Below are positions 44,561 through 53,575 of a DNA stretch of 64,000 nucleotides, one piece after another. The DNA comes from CAWKOH01 sp963851245 (GTDB lineage: Bacteria > Actinomycetota > Acidimicrobiia > Acidimicrobiales > Palsa-688). Both the position numbers and the translations under genes were made by a program. The stretch spans positions 186,001-250,000 of the forward strand of contig CAWKOH010000005.1 of the NCBI GenBank assembly GCA_963851245.1, written 5' to 3'. The notes under the pieces are model-generated. The model did no database searches, was not told where the DNA came from, and saw only the letters and a list, made by a program, of their open reading frames with translations. Every line of letters starts with the position of its first letter. Positions within the stretch are counted from its first letter, which is position 1.

Positions 44561-45250
44561 GTGGCTCAACCGGAGTTGAAGCACGCCAAGATCAGCCGGG
44601 CCGTCGTCGAATATGTGCAGCGGGAGATATTCGAGGGTCGGCTCCGGCCCGGTGATCGGGTTGACGTGGAGCTGATCAGCGCCACTCTCGGCGTGAGTCC
44701 CACTCCGGTCAGGGAAGCCCTCCTTCTGCTCGAGCGGGATGGCGTGATCTCCAGCCGGGTTCATCGGGCCGCTTTCGTCGAGCACTTCGACGCCCGAACC
44801 CTGCGCGCCGACTTCCACGTCCTGGGGCTGCTGAGCGGCGTGGCGGTGGCCCGGGTGGCGAAGAACCGCGACCCGACGGTCATCGCCGAGCTGCAACAGA
44901 TGCTCCAAGAGCTCGAGGCGACGCCACCGGAGGCCGACGCCCGCCGGCGCGAAGTCGCCACCGAAATCCTCCGGCTCGAGCACCGCGCCGGAGCCACGCC
45001 GCGCCTGCGAGCCGAGCTTCGAGGTTTTGGTGGGTTCCTCAGCTGGGCCGCCCAGAACACCGCCGGGCTCAACCATCAGGAGACCGTTCAGGCCCATGCC
45101 CTGGTACTCGACGCCATCCTCGCGGGTGATGAGCGAGGCGCGTCCCAGCGCCGTCTCGCCCACGCCCGGGCCACGGCCGAAGAGGTGATACGGGAGATGA
45201 TCCAGCGTGGGGTCCTGCCCGACGACGGCACCGCGACCGCCTCCGACTGA
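44561..45250 (+). CDS. GntR-family (FadR/FCD) transcriptional regulator
   Basis: 229 residues from GTG 44561. The winged HTH is YVQREIFEGRLRPGDRVDVE followed by LGVSPTPVREALLLLERDG; an all-helical effector domain follows (LGLLSGVAVARVAKNRDPTV, HALVLDAILAGDERGASQRR). The acidic/His metal-binding set of FCD domains is only partly evident. It likely controls the adjacent amidohydrolase and LLM genes through the 44504-44533 palindrome. Confidence 0.9.
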   Translation: MAQPELKHAKISRAVVEYVQREIFEGRLRPGDRVDVELISATLGVSPTPVREALLLLERDGVISSRVHRAAFVEHFDARTLRADFHVLGLLSGVAVARVAKNRDPTVIAELQQMLQELEATPPEADARRREVATEILRLEHRAGATPRLRAELRGFGGFLSWAAQNTAGLNHQETVQAHALVLDAILAGDERGASQRRLAHARATAEEVIREMIQRGVLPDDGTATASD

Positions 45251-45338
45251 CCCACATAGCGACTGGACGGCTGGACCAGGTCGGGAGAAGGCCTGGTTGG
45301 ATCGCCTGGCGTGAGACGCCCAGGTAGCCGGGGGCCAG

Positions 45339-45376
45339 CGTGCCCGACCCTGAAGGGGCACCCGGGCCCGGGCACG
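45339..45376. terminator. GC-rich hairpin downstream of GntR
   Basis: CGTGCCCG (45339-45346) pairs with CGGGCACG (45369-45376), with a second inner stem of CCCGGG type. It lies about 90 bp after the GntR stop and could end its transcript. Confidence 0.4.
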
Positions 45377-45533
45377 CCGGCCTCACCCAAGCCTAAGACC
45401 GTGCCGTTCCATCGCGGCGGCGGTGCCCGGCCAACCTGCAGTCAGCACGCGGAATATCCCTTCGCACAGAGATCCAGGCAGATATATACAGGTCCTGGTT
45501 GCATGTCCAAACAGGTCCGGTCGAGGGGATGAC

Positions 45534-46755
45534 ATGAGCGACGTTTCCGACGTGGTGATCATCGGCGGTGGTGTCGGGGGCGCGTCACTGGCGTACACGT
45601 TGGCGTCAGAAGGGTTAGGGGTGACTGTCCTGGAGTCGAGCCTCGGAATTCCCGGACCACGTTCGCGGTGAGAGCATGCAGCCCTGGGGCGTCCAGGAGG
45701 CCCGGACGCTGGGTGTCGAACAATTCCTGCTCGACGGCGGTGCCCATTTCGCCCCGGTCTGGAAGCAATACCTCGAGGGGGTGAGCGAGCCGGCGATCAT
45801 CCCCATGTCGATGATGGTTGAGGGAATACCCGGGTCGCTCAACATGCGGCACCCTGACGCCTGCCAGACCCTGATTGACGCCGCGACTGCGGCCGGCGCC
45901 AGGGTGGTACGGGGTGTACACGATGTGAAAGTGATCGCCGGCCAGAGGGCGTCGGTTACCTACGCCGTCGACGGCATCTCTGAGGTGAGTGCTCGGCTGA
46001 TCGTCGGGGCCGACGGGCGTTCCTCGACCGTGCGGCGCCAGACCGGTATCACCCTCGAGCACGACGATCCGATCAACTACATAGCAGGCCTGCTCGTCGA
46101 TGGGCTCGAAGGGATCCCCGACGATCACGATGTAATGGTCAGCGAGGGTGATCTCTTCATGCTGATGTTCCACCAAAGGGGTGGTCGTGCTCGCCTGTAC
46201 ACGTGCACCGGCCTGTCGGGGCAACACCGGTTCGCCGGGCGTGAGAGCACAGCACGGTTCCTCGAGGCGTGGAATCCCCGCTGCTATGAGTTGTCCGGCA
46301 TCGTCGGCAACGCCCTTCCTGCGGGTCCTTGCGCGACCTATCCGGGTGACGACACCTGGACCTCCACCCCGTTTGCCGAAGGGGTCGTGCTGATCGGCGA
46401 CGCCGCCGGGCACAACGACCCCGTCGTCGGGCAGGGTCTGTCCATCGCTCTCCGCGACGCTCGCATCGTCCGGGACCTCATCCTCGACGGCGCCCGCGGC
46501 GCGTCGGACTTCGCACCCTACGGGACGGAACGGTTCGAGCGCATGCGCAGGCTGAGGTTGATCGCGGATGTCATCTCGGTGTCCCAGGCCGAAGACGCCG
46601 ACAATCGGGCCGCCCGGCGGGCCTTTTTCGCCGAGAGGATGGCGACCATGGATCCGGAGCTCTTCCCGCTGTTGGTCGGCGCCTTCGCCGGCCCGGAGAG
46701 GGTTCCTGACGAACTTGTCCACTCTGGGATCCTGGACAGGATCCGGGCCGCCTAG
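45534..46755 (+). pseudogene. FAD-dependent monooxygenase (PHBH type), one-base frameshift
   Basis: ATG 45534 begins MSDVSDVVIIGGGVGGASLA, the FAD dinucleotide-binding GxGxxG. At about 45645 CTCGGAATTC has one G too many; removing it yields EFPDHVRGESMQPWGVQEA and restores the long second frame. LIVGADGRSSTVRRQTGI (DG motif) and VVLIGDAAGHNDPVVGQGLS (GD motif) follow. Corrected length 406 residues. Hydroxylates aromatic or similar substrates (family knowledge). Indel could be real or artefact. Confidence 0.85.
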
Positions 46756-46806
46756 GAAAGTGTTTCGCGACCGGTTGGCAGCGCGGCCGCCCGGCCGCTG
46801 AGCCTC

Positions 46807-47355
46807 TTACCGCCCCGATCGGCGCGGGGTGAGGACAACGAGGGGAACGTCCCGGCCGTAGCTGCCGGCCTGGTCCTGATAGCGCTGTAAGCCAGGATGA
46901 AGCCCCGAGACAATCGGGAACAACCTTTCCCGTTCCTCGCCTCCCGCGACGTGCGCATCGGCAGGTAGCAGCTTCCGCTTGACCCGTAGCCAGCAGTGGC
47001 CGTCGCTGCGTACATTGTGGACCCACATGGGATCCTTGGGGCCGCCGCCGTTGGACCCGCACACGATCAGATCGTCATCCACGCGGAAATAGGGCAAGAC
47101 AGAGGTGCGGATGAGGCCGCTGGCGCGGCCGATGGTCTGGAGCAGCAGCGTCGGCTGATACGAGTTCCCTGCTGCCCTGGCGTAACCCCAGGTGATGAGT
47201 GACCACCCGACCCACCGCACGAGGACGCGGTCGAGTGCTTTTCCGGGTCGGCTTCTGAGCCATATCAGCCATCTATTGCCACCGGTCGACCATCGCACGA
47301 CCTCTCGGAAATCGATGTCGCTCGCTTTCGAGGTTTCGGGAGTTATCTTGGTCAC
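46807..47355 (-). CDS. Ddn-like F420-dependent nitroreductase-fold protein
   Basis: 182 residues from GTG 47355. TLLLQTIGRASGLIRTSVLP, VCGSNGGGPKDPMWVHNVRS and LRVKRKLLPADAHVAGGEER match the split-barrel deazaflavin-dependent nitroreductase family (Ddn, PF04075) that uses reduced F420. An N-terminal segment of about 60 residues includes a membrane-associated hydrophobic helix (VGWSLITWGY). Start overlaps the stop of the VOC gene (GTGA), so the pair is coupled. Confidence 0.88.
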   Translation of the reverse strand: MTKITPETSKASDIDFREVVRWSTGGNRWLIWLRSRPGKALDRVLVRWVGWSLITWGYARAAGNSYQPTLLLQTIGRASGLIRTSVLPYFRVDDDLIVCGSNGGGPKDPMWVHNVRSDGHCWLRVKRKLLPADAHVAGGEERERLFPIVSGLHPGLQRYQDQAGSYGRDVPLVVLTPRRSGR

Positions 47356-48044
47356 CGGCCCGGTCTCTCTATCAGTTCCAGGGTGGTGCCATCGGGGTCC
47401 GAGAACAGCATGAAGCGCACCGATGGCAGTCCCGGTCCCATCCCTAGCTCCACCGGTCCCGATCGGCATGGCACACCGGCGCGAACCAGCCAATCGACGT
47501 CGGCCTCGATGTCCTCCGTGGCCAGGGCCATCCGCCAGATCCCAACCGTGTTGGCCAATGGTGGAGCGGCTCCTCGGGACTCGACCAACGTGACGAACTC
47601 CCCCAAGTCGACGACCTCCTCGTAGAACCGGTGGGATCGCGCGATGTCGGCACAGCCTATCGTCACCCCGACCAAACCGACCGGCGCCGCCTTGACCTCC
47701 ACGGGGGTCCCATCGGGATCCGTGATCTCTCGAACTGATCCCTCGGGACTACCAATGTGCAGACTGCGAAAGCCGGCAGTGCTTGGGCCGGGGCGGGGCA
47801 GGGGAGCGGGAACGATCCACTGGAGGAGGTCGATGACGGGAGCGGCGAAACCGCCCGGGCCACCCATCATCCAGGCGTCCCATTGCGCCGCTGCAAGGCC
47901 GAACGCCGCACCGTCCTGGGGTTCCGTAGGACTGGTTCGGCTGATGGTCCTCAGGCCCATCTCGTCGCGATAGAACGCCATCGATCGGCTCAGATCGGTG
48001 CAGTTCAGGTTGACGTGGACGACGCCACCGGTTCCCACGGGCAC
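47352..48044 (-). CDS. Two-domain VOC (glyoxalase/dioxygenase-like) protein
   Basis: 230 residues. Module 1: VVHVNLNCTDLSRSMAFYRD; module 2: GVTIGCADIARSHRFYEEVV with DPDGTTLELIERPG as its last strand. The two halves resemble extradiol dioxygenases and glyoxalases; metal ligands are incomplete in domain 1. Overlaps the Ddn-like gene by four bases. Substrate unknown. Confidence 0.85.
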   Translation of the reverse strand: MPVGTGGVVHVNLNCTDLSRSMAFYRDEMGLRTISRTSPTEPQDGAAFGLAAAQWDAWMMGGPGGFAAPVIDLLQWIVPAPLPRPGPSTAGFRSLHIGSPEGSVREITDPDGTPVEVKAAPVGLVGVTIGCADIARSHRFYEEVVDLGEFVTLVESRGAAPPLANTVGIWRMALATEDIEADVDWLVRAGVPCRSGPVELGMGPGLPSVRFMLFSDPDGTTLELIERPGR

Positions 48045-48094
48045 GGGCGAACTCTAGCGGCCGAGGATGTGTCCGATTTCGCTACGATGATCTC

Positions 48095-48250
48095 ATGCCA
48101 GGACGGCGACGCTGGTCAACGGCGGAGAATCCTGATCGACCCGAAATCGAACGGCAAGGACGGGTCGTCCTCTGGATGACGATGGGAGCCGCGCTGCTGG
48201 TAGTGATCATCGCGGCGCTGCTTGCGCTCATCCTCACCCACACGATCTGA
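48095..48250 (+). CDS. 51-residue single-pass membrane protein, possibly leaderless
   Basis: ATG 48095; the first 30 residues are basic (MPGRRRWSTAENPDRP), then one helix, MGAALLVVIIAALLALILTH. No Shine-Dalgarno is visible, but TACGAT at 48083-48088 looks like a -10 box 6 bases before the ATG, consistent with a leaderless mRNA. No family recognised. Confidence 0.5.
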   Translation: MPGRRRWSTAENPDRPEIERQGRVVLWMTMGAALLVVIIAALLALILTHTI

Positions 48251-48272
48251 CGAGCGGGGGGCCCGGAAGTCC

Positions 48273-49427
48273 TTAATCCTCGCCCAGCCAGTCTTGCAAC
48301 ACCTCCGTTTGATCGGCACCGATCGGGCGATCCACCCAGCGAAGAGATCCTGGAGTTGCCGTCAGCGTCGGGGTCGGGCGAGGGAAGCTGATCGGACCGG
48401 GCTCCGGTCCCTCAACGCGCACGAGACTTCCCCGGTGGTGCACCTGTAGATCGGCCGCCAGACTTTCCAGGTCGTTGACAGGTGCCACCTGGATGCGAGC
48501 CGAAACCAGAGCCTCGACCGCGTCGTCCCGGTCTTGCGTCGATATCCACTCGGTCGCCAGGGCGGCGAGGTCGCGGGACCCCCTCCCATCTCCGGCCGGA
48601 TCCACTGGTACGCCGACAGCCTCGAGGAGTCGACGGATCTGGGCCTCGCTGTAGGCGGTTGCCACAATCCAGCGGCCGTCACCGGTCTTGAACAAGCCTC
48701 GCAACCCGGTCCTTCTTGGCGCAGGGGCGGCGGTCTGGTCGTTCTCGTCCGAAGGCCAGTTGAGAGCCATCACCTGCGGGCCCAGGAGGGCCAGAACGGC
48801 CTCGTACATTGTCAGATCGACGTACTGCCCCCGACCGCCCTTTGCGTCTCGCCAGTAACACGCAGCGAGTGTGCCGGCCACCCCTGCCGCAGCAGTCAAG
48901 TAATCGCCGAACAGGACCGGGGTGAGGGCGCGATCGTCACCGCGACCGGCCAAAAGGTCGGTCAGGCCGCCGAAGGCCTCGGCGATACTCCCGTTACCCG
49001 TGCGCCCCGCGTAGGGGCCGGTTGGGCCGAATGCAGTTGTGTTGACGACTATCGCCCGAGGATTACGGGCCGAGATTTCCTCGTAGGTGCATCCCATCTT
49101 TTGCAACAGTGCCGGCGTGTGGTTGAGCGTGACCACGTCTGCGACTGCGGTGAGGCGGTGGAGCAGCGCTCGACCCTCTGTAGCGGACGGGTCGAGCGTG
49201 ATCATCCTCTTGTTGCGGGACTGAAGCATCCACGGGCCCGGACGTCGGTGGTCCCCTCCGAGAATGCGAAGCTGATCACCACCCGGCGGTTCGACCTTGA
49301 CGACATCGGCGCCAAGGTCGCCCAACATGGCCCCGATGAGGGGTGCCGCGAAGAGCGAAGCGACCTCCAGTACCCGCAATCCGACCAGGGGCCCCTCCCC
49401 TCGAGGGTCGGGTGGCTCAGGAGGCAT
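48273..49427 (-). CDS. CaiB/BaiF-family CoA-transferase
   Basis: 384 residues. GLRVLEVASLFAAPLIGAML, LGDLGADVVKVEPPGGDQLR and KRMITLDPSATEGRALLHRL are the N-terminal core; QYVDLTMYEAVLALLGPQ holds the catalytic Asp. It moves CoA between carboxylic acids. The start overlaps the stop of the UGSC-partner gene by 11 bases, making it the third gene of that operon. Confidence 0.92.
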   Translation of the reverse strand: MPPEPPDPRGEGPLVGLRVLEVASLFAAPLIGAMLGDLGADVVKVEPPGGDQLRILGGDHRRPGPWMLQSRNKRMITLDPSATEGRALLHRLTAVADVVTLNHTPALLQKMGCTYEEISARNPRAIVVNTTAFGPTGPYAGRTGNGSIAEAFGGLTDLLAGRGDDRALTPVLFGDYLTAAAGVAGTLAACYWRDAKGGRGQYVDLTMYEAVLALLGPQVMALNWPSDENDQTAAPAPRRTGLRGLFKTGDGRWIVATAYSEAQIRRLLEAVGVPVDPAGDGRGSRDLAALATEWISTQDRDDAVEALVSARIQVAPVNDLESLAADLQVHHRGSLVRVEGPEPGPISFPRPTPTLTATPGSLRWVDRPIGADQTEVLQDWLGED

Positions 49428-50481
49428 AGGACACCGGCTGGCTCTGCATCAGGCTTTCGCCCCAGCTGGGCAGCAGCACGGCGTGGAGGGAGACGGGACC
49501 ACCACATACGATGATGACGAACTGCTCGGGTCGCTCGTTGAGGCGTATCCAGCCGCGACTGTCGACGCGTTCCTCGAAGAGGGGTCTGGTCGCTTCGGGC
49601 CACAGCTCGATCGGCTGGTAGGCGTGCTCCCAGAGGAAGCTCTGAAAATCAGCTACGTCAGCGAACTCCCCGCCCAACCGGGCGGCCCAATCCGGGTTCA
49701 GGGCCAGGACGACGGATCCGTTCTTGGCCATCATCAGACTGCTGAGCATCTTGTTGCTGGCGGGGTAGGCGATACTGCGGGCCAACAAGTAGGCGAGGTC
49801 CCGGGCGGCTTCGTGGCGGTTGTCGCACAACGGCATTGTCCCCATGCCGGCGTGGACGTGCACCACGTCTTGGCCGCGATCGAAGCCTCGCTGCTCGGCT
49901 AGCGAGGGCCATGGTGAACGCTCTTCCCACTCGCCGAAGCACATGCCCAGCCGGGCCGGCTGCCCGAAGCAGCTCTTAGTCGTGGTACCCGCCCGCTGAC
50001 CGCCTATGTTCCTGAGGCACAGAGCTACAGCTCTGCCGATGGTGCGAGAGCCGCGTCCCGTGGCACCTCCCATGCAGCCGTAGCTGTAATCAATACCCAC
50101 CCGGTCCCGACAGGGCCCATTGACCATGATCATCTGGAAGGCGCTGCCAGTCGTGGCGCCCACTCCATACAGGTTGTAACCCGGTTCGCAGATCGCCTCG
50201 ATGGATGCGATGACGAAGGGAAGGTGCTCGGGCCGGCATCCCGCCATCGCCGCGTTGACCGCAATCTTCTCGATCGTTGCCGGCCCTCCGGCCGGGTGCA
50301 TCTCCGGGGTTATGGTGTGCTCGGCCGGGTGGGGACTGGCCTCGAGCAGTTCCAGCACCCGCTCTTCGGTAGGAGGAAGCAGGGGTAGGCCGTCCCCCCA
50401 GCCCTCCTCCAGCGACAGTTCGTAGAGGGCGTAGGGGTCGGCCTCGATGACAATGCGGTCGCTGCGCAGGATCTCAGTCAA
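49417..50481 (-). CDS. Conserved protein partnering the UGSC protein, unknown function
   Basis: 354 residues. N-terminal SLEEGWGDGLPLLPPTEERV is a motif I recall in proteins found next to UGSC selenoproteins, but I cannot name a family. Other notable stretches are HPAGGPATIEKIAVNAAMAG, GIDYSYGCMGGATGRGSRT and VIIVCGGPVSLHAVLLPSWG. Several Cys (MAGCRPEH, GPCRDR, GYGCMGG-like, KSCFG, GMCFGE) are available. Overlaps the UGSC gene by 8 bases upstream and the CoA-transferase downstream, so all three are one translationally coupled operon. Not an enzyme I can assign. Confidence 0.75.
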   Translation of the reverse strand: MTEILRSDRIVIEADPYALYELSLEEGWGDGLPLLPPTEERVLELLEASPHPAEHTITPEMHPAGGPATIEKIAVNAAMAGCRPEHLPFVIASIEAICEPGYNLYGVGATTGSAFQMIMVNGPCRDRVGIDYSYGCMGGATGRGSRTIGRAVALCLRNIGGQRAGTTTKSCFGQPARLGMCFGEWEERSPWPSLAEQRGFDRGQDVVHVHAGMGTMPLCDNRHEAARDLAYLLARSIAYPASNKMLSSLMMAKNGSVVLALNPDWAARLGGEFADVADFQSFLWEHAYQPIELWPEATRPLFEERVDSRGWIRLNERPEQFVIIVCGGPVSLHAVLLPSWGESLMQSQPVSYAS

Positions 50482-51043
50482 GGGTCGCGCCCAGCATCGA
50501 AAGCAGCTGCGGGTAGGCGCCGCGTGCCACCTTCCGCACGTAGGCGTCAGACTGGTCCTCGAGGGGGTACGGCAGGACGAGGACGTTGAGATCCGGGTGC
50601 TTGTTGTGCTCGCGCATGCGATAGGCGAGATCCTCGAACGAGCCCGTCACCACGGCCACGGCCGGCAACCCTCGCTCTTCGAGTCGGACGGTGGAGAGCA
50701 CACTGCCCGCCGTGCACGACCCTCAGTTACCGAGTCCGACGACACCGCATTCGACCAGCTTCGACCACTCCTCCACTGCGGCTAAGACCTCGGTGGCGTC
50801 ACGGCGGGGTTCGGTCCGACTGCGTTCCACCCACAGCGTTCGCGGTTCCGCACCGTCGGCACGCAGAAGTGTCTCCCACTCTTGTATAACGGCGTGATAA
50901 CTGATCCAGGCGTAGTCGACCTCCAGTCCGACCCGAACGCCCTTGATGGGCCGGCCCAGACGCCGCGGACCCTGCTCGACTAGCGCCGGTGACTGTTCCG
51001 GTGGCGCAGCCACCGGCGAAAGGATCACCCACTTTTCAGGCAA
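50474..51043 (-). CDS. UGSC-family selenoprotein (in-frame UGA at U-G-S-C)
   Basis: Reading through the TGA at 50725-50723 gives 189 residues. Around it: CGVVGLGN-U-GSCTAGSV, i.e. Sec107-Gly-Ser-Cys110, the defining motif of the UGSC family, whose members have UGSC or CGSC. Flanks are family-like (LVECGVVGLGN before; LPAVAVVTGSFEDLAYRM and LVLPYPLEDQSDAYVRKVAR after). The TTG at 51043 has GGGAGGG 5 bases upstream; a GTG at 51028 is the alternative. A SECIS-like hairpin lies at 50693-50711. Annotated as two fragments by ordinary gene finding. Exact enzymatic role of the family is not established to my knowledge. Confidence 0.88.
50693..50711 (-). promoter_or_regulatory. Candidate bacterial SECIS hairpin for the UGSC gene
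   Basis: On the minus strand GGCGGGCA and TGCTCTCC pair around a GTG loop (one C/U mismatch and one G-U pair in an eight-base stem). The loop begins 20 bases after the UGA and its first base is G, fitting the bacterial SECIS rules as I recall them. The stem is weaker than the one in the CMD gene. Confidence 0.6.
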
Positions 51044-51129
51044 GGTGCCCTCCCTCTTTTCCGCGGGTCCCTACTCTCCTCAAAGTACCACCGCGGTCGC
51101 GCTCGGGCTCCTGTGCTACCGTCCGCTCG

Positions 51130-52049
51130 GTGCTGGACCGGGCCTTCTTGGCGCCGCACGCCCTGGCGCATTGGGCGGAGCGGGATCCCGACGGGATTGC
51201 CGTGGAGCACGTCGACGGTCCGCGGATGACCTTTGCCGAGCGTCCCTGGTCGGGCCGATGACCGCTCTCCTCTGGTCGCAGCCGGTCCGCACCGAAGAGG
51301 CCGACAACCCGCTGCGGAGCATTCTCCTGGGCCCGATGATTCCTGAGATAGAGCAGTTCGAGGAGCGCTTCGGTGTACGGGTCGCCACCTGCTACGGGCA
51401 GACGGAGATCGGTGCACCGCTGGCGATCGGTTGGGACCACGGGCCGTGGGCCACATGTGGCCGCCCGCGCACCGACTATCCGTGGACGGAGACCCGCATC
51501 GTGGACAGCAACGACGAGCCGGTCCCGGCGGGCACGGTGGGAGAGCTCATCGTGCGGTCGCCGGAACCTTGGGCGCTCAACATGGGCTACTACAAGATGC
51601 CGGACAAGACGGCAGAGGCGTGGCGGAACGGGTGGTTCCATACAGGTGACGCCTTCCGGGTGGACGAGGACGGCTATTACTACTTCGTGGACCGGATGAA
51701 GGATTCGATCCGGCGAAGGGGCGAGAACATATCGAGCTTCGAGGTGGAGAACTTCGTCATCGAACATCCCGGTGTGGCTGACTGCGCCGCCGTCGGTGTT
51801 CGGACCGAGCTTGGGGATGACGAAGTGCTTGTCCAGGTCGTGGCGACGGATCCACGAACCTTCAACCCGGCCACGCTCATCAGCTTCCTGAGCCCCCGGA
51901 TGCCTTCTTACATGGTCCCGCGGTATGTCGAGGCGGTCGAAGACCTCCCCCGCAACGAGACGTCCATGCGCGTCCGCAAGCACGAGATCCGCGATCGCGG
52001 CGTGACCGCCATGACCTGGGACCGGGAAGCCTTCGGCATCAAGATATGA
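51130..52049 (+). pseudogene. AMP-dependent acyl-CoA ligase with internal deletion
   Basis: The N-terminus (GTG 51130: VLDRAFLAPHALAHWAERDP, DGPRMTFAE) is joined near 51240, in another frame, to sequence that belongs about 200 residues further on: MTALLWSQPVRTEEADNPLR, VATCYGQTEIGAPLAIGWDH and GWFHTGDAFRVDEDGYYYFV, then DRMKDSIRRRGENISSFEVE and the C-terminal lysine region. The phosphate-binding loop and most of the N-domain are missing. So no activity is expected from this copy. Divergent from the UGSC operon and upstream of a Rieske oxygenase. Confidence 0.75.
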
Positions 52050-52139
52050 GGGCTGAGGCGTGCACTCGAGGCGCTCGTTGCAGCGATGATCCCAAACTCA
52101 GAGAAACGCAGGCTGGGCAAAACGAGGAGGCGATGCCTG

Positions 52140-53564
52140 ATGACAATAAGCCCCGACGGCCTGGCGTCGGAGAAACCGCGGGTGCCGCGGCCGACGCTGA
52201 ACGACTGGGTCCGCCAGGACCGCCGAGCCGGGTGGCCGTTCACGGAGGAGTCGTTCGTGGATCTCGGTTCCGAGGACTTGGCCAAGGAGCGCTATTTCTC
52301 GCGAGAGTTCCACGACCTCGAAGTGGAGCGGATGTGGAAGCGCGTCTGGCAGATGGCCTGCCGGGTCGAGGACATTCCCGATCCCGGCGACACCGTCGTC
52401 TACGACCTGGCTGATCTGTCGGTCGGCGTGGTCCGGGTCGATCGAAACACCATCAAGGCGTTCTACAACTCGTGTCTTCACCGCGGCACGGCGCTGTTCG
52501 CCGGCGACGAGCGGGTCGAGGAGATCCGCTGTCCCTTTCATGGCATGTGCTGGAAACTTGACGGAACCCTCGCCCAGATGCCGTGCCGGTGGGACTTTCC
52601 GCATGTGGATGCCCGCTCGTTTGCTCTGCCCGAGGTGAAGGTCGATACGTGGGCCGGTTTCGTGTTCGTGAACTTCGACCAGGCGGCTCCAGCCCTGGCC
52701 GACTACGTCGGCGACCTGGCGCGTCACAACGAGGCGTTCGCCCACCCCTGGGAGCGGCGCTACAAGGCCGTGCACGTGGCCAAGGTCATCCCCATCAACT
52801 GGAAGGCCGGCATGGAGGCCTTCATCGAGGCCTACCACGTGCCGATGACTCACGGTTTCGGCGGCATGCACAACTCGAGCGGTCAGTACGACCTGTGGGA
52901 CGGGCAGCCTCATTTCAGCCGGGCTGCCTTCGGCCGCCATCCCGAGGCTCCGGCCAGCCCGGAGTTGTCTGGCGGTCGCGTCCAGGCGATCCGCGACAAG
53001 GACATCGACAACCGGGCCCGGTGGGCCCTGAAGTCCACGCCCGCGGACCCTTGGTCCTGCTTCGATGAGATCACCGACCCCGAAGAGCGCCGTGTCATTC
53101 TCGCTGCCGCCAGGGGCTATAGAGACGGGCTGGCGGAGGTGACTGGAGACGACGTTTCGCATATAAGCGACAGCGAGGTGAATATCTACTGGGAGTACTT
53201 CCTGTTCCCGAATCTGATGCCATGGGTGGGGCCTTTCGGGTTTTCGGGCGACCTGTGCTACCGGTTCCGGCCCAACGGGAACGACCCCAATTCCTCGATC
53301 ATGGAAGTGATGATGCTCTACCCCTTCGGGAGCAAGGGTTACCCGCCGGCAGCCCGGCTTCGGTGGCTCGACCCGGATGAGCCCTGGTCGTCGGTGCGCG
53401 AGCTGGGTTCCACCGGCCTCATCCTCGACCAGGACGATGACAACTTCGCCCTCATCCAGAAGGGTCTGAAGGCCGGCGGGAAACCTGGCATCACGCTGGC
53501 CCGGTATCAGGAGAGCCGGATCCGTCACTACCACGCCACCCTGGATGCATACCTCCAGGCCTGA
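52140..53564 (+). CDS. Rieske aromatic-ring-hydroxylating oxygenase alpha subunit
   Basis: 474 residues from ATG 52140, with AGGAGG 9 bases upstream. The Rieske centre is CLHRG and CPFHGMCW (CxH-x17-CxxH). The mononuclear iron site reads EAFIEAYHVPMTH, where the bridging residue normally Asp is Glu. The C-terminal domain is the usual hydrophobic substrate pocket. No beta subunit, reductase or ferredoxin adjoins. It follows the broken acyl-CoA ligase by about 90 bp in the same direction. Confidence 0.92.
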   Translation: MTISPDGLASEKPRVPRPTLNDWVRQDRRAGWPFTEESFVDLGSEDLAKERYFSREFHDLEVERMWKRVWQMACRVEDIPDPGDTVVYDLADLSVGVVRVDRNTIKAFYNSCLHRGTALFAGDERVEEIRCPFHGMCWKLDGTLAQMPCRWDFPHVDARSFALPEVKVDTWAGFVFVNFDQAAPALADYVGDLARHNEAFAHPWERRYKAVHVAKVIPINWKAGMEAFIEAYHVPMTHGFGGMHNSSGQYDLWDGQPHFSRAAFGRHPEAPASPELSGGRVQAIRDKDIDNRARWALKSTPADPWSCFDEITDPEERRVILAAARGYRDGLAEVTGDDVSHISDSEVNIYWEYFLFPNLMPWVGPFGFSGDLCYRFRPNGNDPNSSIMEVMMLYPFGSKGYPPAARLRWLDPDEPWSSVRELGSTGLILDQDDDNFALIQKGLKAGGKPGITLARYQESRIRHYHATLDAYLQA

Positions 53565-53575
53565 CGTGTCGACCG

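Noticed and set aside
45636..45675. In-frame TGA in the FAD monooxygenase as a third selenocysteine codon
   Set aside because: Removing one G upstream restores the conserved family sequence, so it is a frameshift stop; no Cys is expected there and no SECIS-like hairpin was seen.
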